NCBI GenBank assembly: GCA_942493385.1
Contig: OW818699.1
Coordinates: forward strand, 868,001 to 932,000
Length of the DNA: 64,000 bases
Origin: UBA8389 sp942493385
Lineage (GTDB): Bacteria > Bacteroidota > Bacteroidia > Bacteroidales > UBA1402
Reading direction: 5' to 3'
Shown here piece by piece: positions 62,197 through 64,000 of this stretch. Each line of letters starts with the position of its first letter. Within the stretch, counting starts at the first letter, position 1. Under the pieces are notes generated by a model that made no database searches, was not told the DNA's origin, and saw only the letters and a program-made list of their open reading frames with translations. The position numbers and the translations under genes were made by a program.

Positions 62197-62927
62197 ACAA
62201 AGTTGTCACTTTTGAGTACAGGGTTCAGCCCATGGACATCGGGTTCAGGGAAACCATCCGTTTCACGCAGATGGGTGCCTACCTGCTCCATGCGGCCGGT
62301 CAACATGCCGACAACAATCACTTCGGTGTTCCAGACCTGCAGCCTCAGAACCTGACTTGGGTACTTTCTCGCTTTGCCGTGGAAATGTACCGGTATCCGG
62401 CTACGGAGGAGCGCTTTTTCGTGGAAACCTGGATTGAGGATTTCGGCCGGGTATTCACGACAAGAAATTTCAAAGTGACCGATGAGGCTGGTGTGGTGAT
62501 TGGTGCCGGTTGTGCCATTTGGTGCATGCTGGACCTGATTACCCGCAAGGCGGTCGATTTGAAATCGAAAGAGGAATATAAGGATTTTGCCACTGGCATA
62601 CCTTGTTTGATCGAGCGGCCTGCAAAGGTGGTTTCGCTGTCGAGCGAGCCAGTTTCTCGACATAAGGTGAAGTACAGTGACATCGATTTCAACCGACATA
62701 CCAACAGTATGAAGTATCTGGAGTGGATGATTGACCTGTTTCCGATGGATGTGTACCTGAATAAGCAGGTGAAGCGAATGGACATCAACTTTCTGAACGA
62801 AGCATTGTTTGGTGAGGTAGTGGATATTTGTCAGGAAATACCCGAGCCTGGGCATTGTGTTTTTGATATAAAGCGTGGCGAGGAACCCATCTGCAGAGCA
62901 GAGATTTTGTTTGATAATGTCATATAA
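62193..62927 (+). CDS. acyl-ACP thioesterase (FatA/FatB type)
   Basis: A 244-residue double hot-dog protein resembling plant and bacterial acyl-ACP thioesterases. The N-terminal hot-dog has WVLSRFAVEMYRYPATEERF with VETWIEDFGRVFTTRNF, and the C-terminal hot-dog carries DIDFNRHTNSMKYLEWMIDLF, the Asn-x-His type catalytic segment. It releases free fatty acid from acyl-carrier protein. The position between ilvN and ilvC is typical of Bacteroidota; a link to branched-chain fatty acid synthesis is an inference. Confidence 0.9.
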   Translation: MNKVVTFEYRVQPMDIGFRETIRFTQMGAYLLHAAGQHADNNHFGVPDLQPQNLTWVLSRFAVEMYRYPATEERFFVETWIEDFGRVFTTRNFKVTDEAGVVIGAGCAIWCMLDLITRKAVDLKSKEEYKDFATGIPCLIERPAKVVSLSSEPVSRHKVKYSDIDFNRHTNSMKYLEWMIDLFPMDVYLNKQVKRMDINFLNEALFGEVVDICQEIPEPGHCVFDIKRGEEPICRAEILFDNVI

Positions 62928-62951
62928 TTGGGTGCATATCAAATAATTTCG

Positions 62952-62959
62952 TAAATTTG
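62952..62959 (+). promoter_or_regulatory. -7 element for ilvC
   Basis: TAAATTTG matches TAnnTTTG, 52 bases before the ilvC ATG, so ilvC can be transcribed apart from the upstream genes. Confidence 0.55.
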
Positions 62960-63011
62960 CGCCCTGAAAAACGATATTTAATTAGTTCTATATATTTAAT
63001 TCTACAAGAAA

Positions 63012-64000
63012 ATGGCAGTTATGAATTTTGGCGGTGTCGACGAAAACGTGGTGACCCGCGAAGAGTTTTCCTTGGAGAAAGCTCGTGAAACAATGAAAAA
63101 CGAAGTGATCGCTGTAATCGGTTACGGCGTTCAGGGCCCGGGCCAATCCCTCAATCTCCGCGACAATGGATTCAACGTGATCATTGGTCAACGCAAGGGT
63201 GGCAAAACTTGGGAAAAAGCCATCGCCGATGGTTGGGTTCCTGGTGAAACATTGTTTGAAATCGAAGAAGCTTGCGACCGTGCAACTGTCATTCAGTACT
63301 TGCTTTCCGATGCAGCCCAGATTGAAGTTTGGCCTCGCATCCAACCGTATTTGACCGCTGGCAAGGCGCTGTATTTCTCACACGGATTTGCCATCACTTA
63401 CAAGGAACGCACCAATATTGTTCCTCCCAAGGATGTTGACGTTATTCTTGTTGCTCCTAAAGGCTCCGGTACGTCTTTGCGCACCATGTTCCTCGAAGGT
63501 CGTGGCTTGAATTCTTCGTATGCCATTTTCCAAGATGCTACCGGCAAGGCTTTTGACCGTGTTGTTGCACTGGGTATTGGTGTCGGTTCAGGTTACTTGT
63601 TCGAAACCACCTTCAAACGTGAAGTTTATTCCGATTTGACTGGCGAACGCGGAACGTTGATGGGTGCCATTCAGGGTATTCTTTTGGCTCAGTACGAAGT
63701 GCTGCGCGCCAACGGCCATACTCCTTCCGAAGCTTTCAACGAAACTGTTGAGGAACTGACTCAGTCTCTGATGCCTTTGTTCGCCAAGAACGGCATGGAT
63801 TGGATGTATGCCAACTGTTCCACCACCGCACAGCGTGGTGCTTTGGACTGGATGGGTCCTTTCCACGATGCTTCCAAGCCAGTTTTTGAGAAACTGTATG
63901 CCGAAGTAGCTTGCGGAAACGAAGCTCAGCGTTCTATTGACTCCAACTCCAAAGTGGATTACCGCGAAAAGTTGGAAGAAGAGCTGAAGGCGTTGCGTGA
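63012..64000 (+). CDS. ilvC: ketol-acid reductoisomerase (partial, cut by window end)
   Basis: Open from the ATG at 63012 to the window end (329 complete codons plus two bases). It starts MAVMNFGGVDENVVTREEF, with the Rossmann motif IGYGVQGPGQSLNLRD binding NADPH. Further landmarks are YFSHGFAITYKER, LVAPKGSGTSLRTMFLEGRG and ERGTLMGAIQGILLAQYEVL. The isomerase/reductase converts acetolactate-type products to dihydroxy acids, feeding IlvD. This is the full enzyme apart from a short C-terminus, as related proteins are near 350 residues. Confidence 0.97.
   Translation, partial: MAVMNFGGVDENVVTREEFSLEKARETMKNEVIAVIGYGVQGPGQSLNLRDNGFNVIIGQRKGGKTWEKAIADGWVPGETLFEIEEACDRATVIQYLLSDAAQIEVWPRIQPYLTAGKALYFSHGFAITYKERTNIVPPKDVDVILVAPKGSGTSLRTMFLEGRGLNSSYAIFQDATGKAFDRVVALGIGVGSGYLFETTFKREVYSDLTGERGTLMGAIQGILLAQYEVLRANGHTPSEAFNETVEELTQSLMPLFAKNGMDWMYANCSTTAQRGALDWMGPFHDASKPVFEKLYAEVACGNEAQRSIDSNSKVDYREKLEEELKALR

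Overview
The window looks like a stretch of chromosome from a Bacteroidota bacterium, most likely order Bacteroidales. The evidence is the repeated TAnnTTTG (-7 type) promoter motif 20-110 bases before many genes, few Shine-Dalgarno sequences, proteins with type IX secretion-like C-terminal tails, Bacteroidota families (DUF4890, DUF5107, DUF5715-like, LptD-like barrel), and gene orders such as ilvD-ilvB-ilvN-thioesterase-ilvC. I cannot name the genus from sequence alone. No insertion sequence, CRISPR array, prophage or rRNA operon was seen.

Layout. 1-9.0 kb: a nitroreductase, then dnaA with an MCE/MlaD protein and a cell-wall amidase (minus strand), an HD hydrolase, an LptD-like outer-membrane barrel and uracil-DNA glycosylase. 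9.0-12.6 kb: a membrane-anchored M15-like (DUF5715) protein and a secreted multidomain esterase. 12.6-16.7 kb: asnA, tRNA-Arg(CCG), an FMN-binding protein with an OprO/P-type porin, and a small regulator/membrane-protein pair. 16.8-26 kb: a secreted pectinesterase, sucCD, a lipocalin with a large MG-domain protein, and a repeat-bearing DUF4890 protein. 26-34.5 kb: a minus-strand housekeeping run (HAD phosphatase, pgi, gpsA, lysS, hisS, zinc peptidase, purA). 34.6-41.6 kb: a GH2 enzyme, an AlkD-like protein, a family M49 peptidase, aroC and slyD. 41.8-44.2 kb: a DUF4143 ATPase convergent with a PatB-type lyase.

44.2-58 kb is a beta-galactoside utilisation locus: GH43 and galactose mutarotase on the plus strand face a four-gene minus-strand operon (MFS sugar porter, GH2, DUF5107-TPR protein, GH35). 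A divergent AraC-type regulator there carries a one-base frameshift. The locus has no SusC/SusD pair, which fits uptake of released sugar by the MFS porter. 58.1-64 kb is the branched-chain amino-acid operon (ilvD, ilvB, ilvN, acyl-ACP thioesterase), then ilvC with its own promoter, cut by the window end.

The most unusual signal is a pair of ~125-base palindromic elements at 829-953 and 39745-39868. They share three sequence blocks, but their helical arms differ between copies while staying base-paired. Both overlap the 3' end of a minus-strand gene (dnaA, aroC) in the same orientation. They may be a non-autonomous mobile element or a structured RNA.
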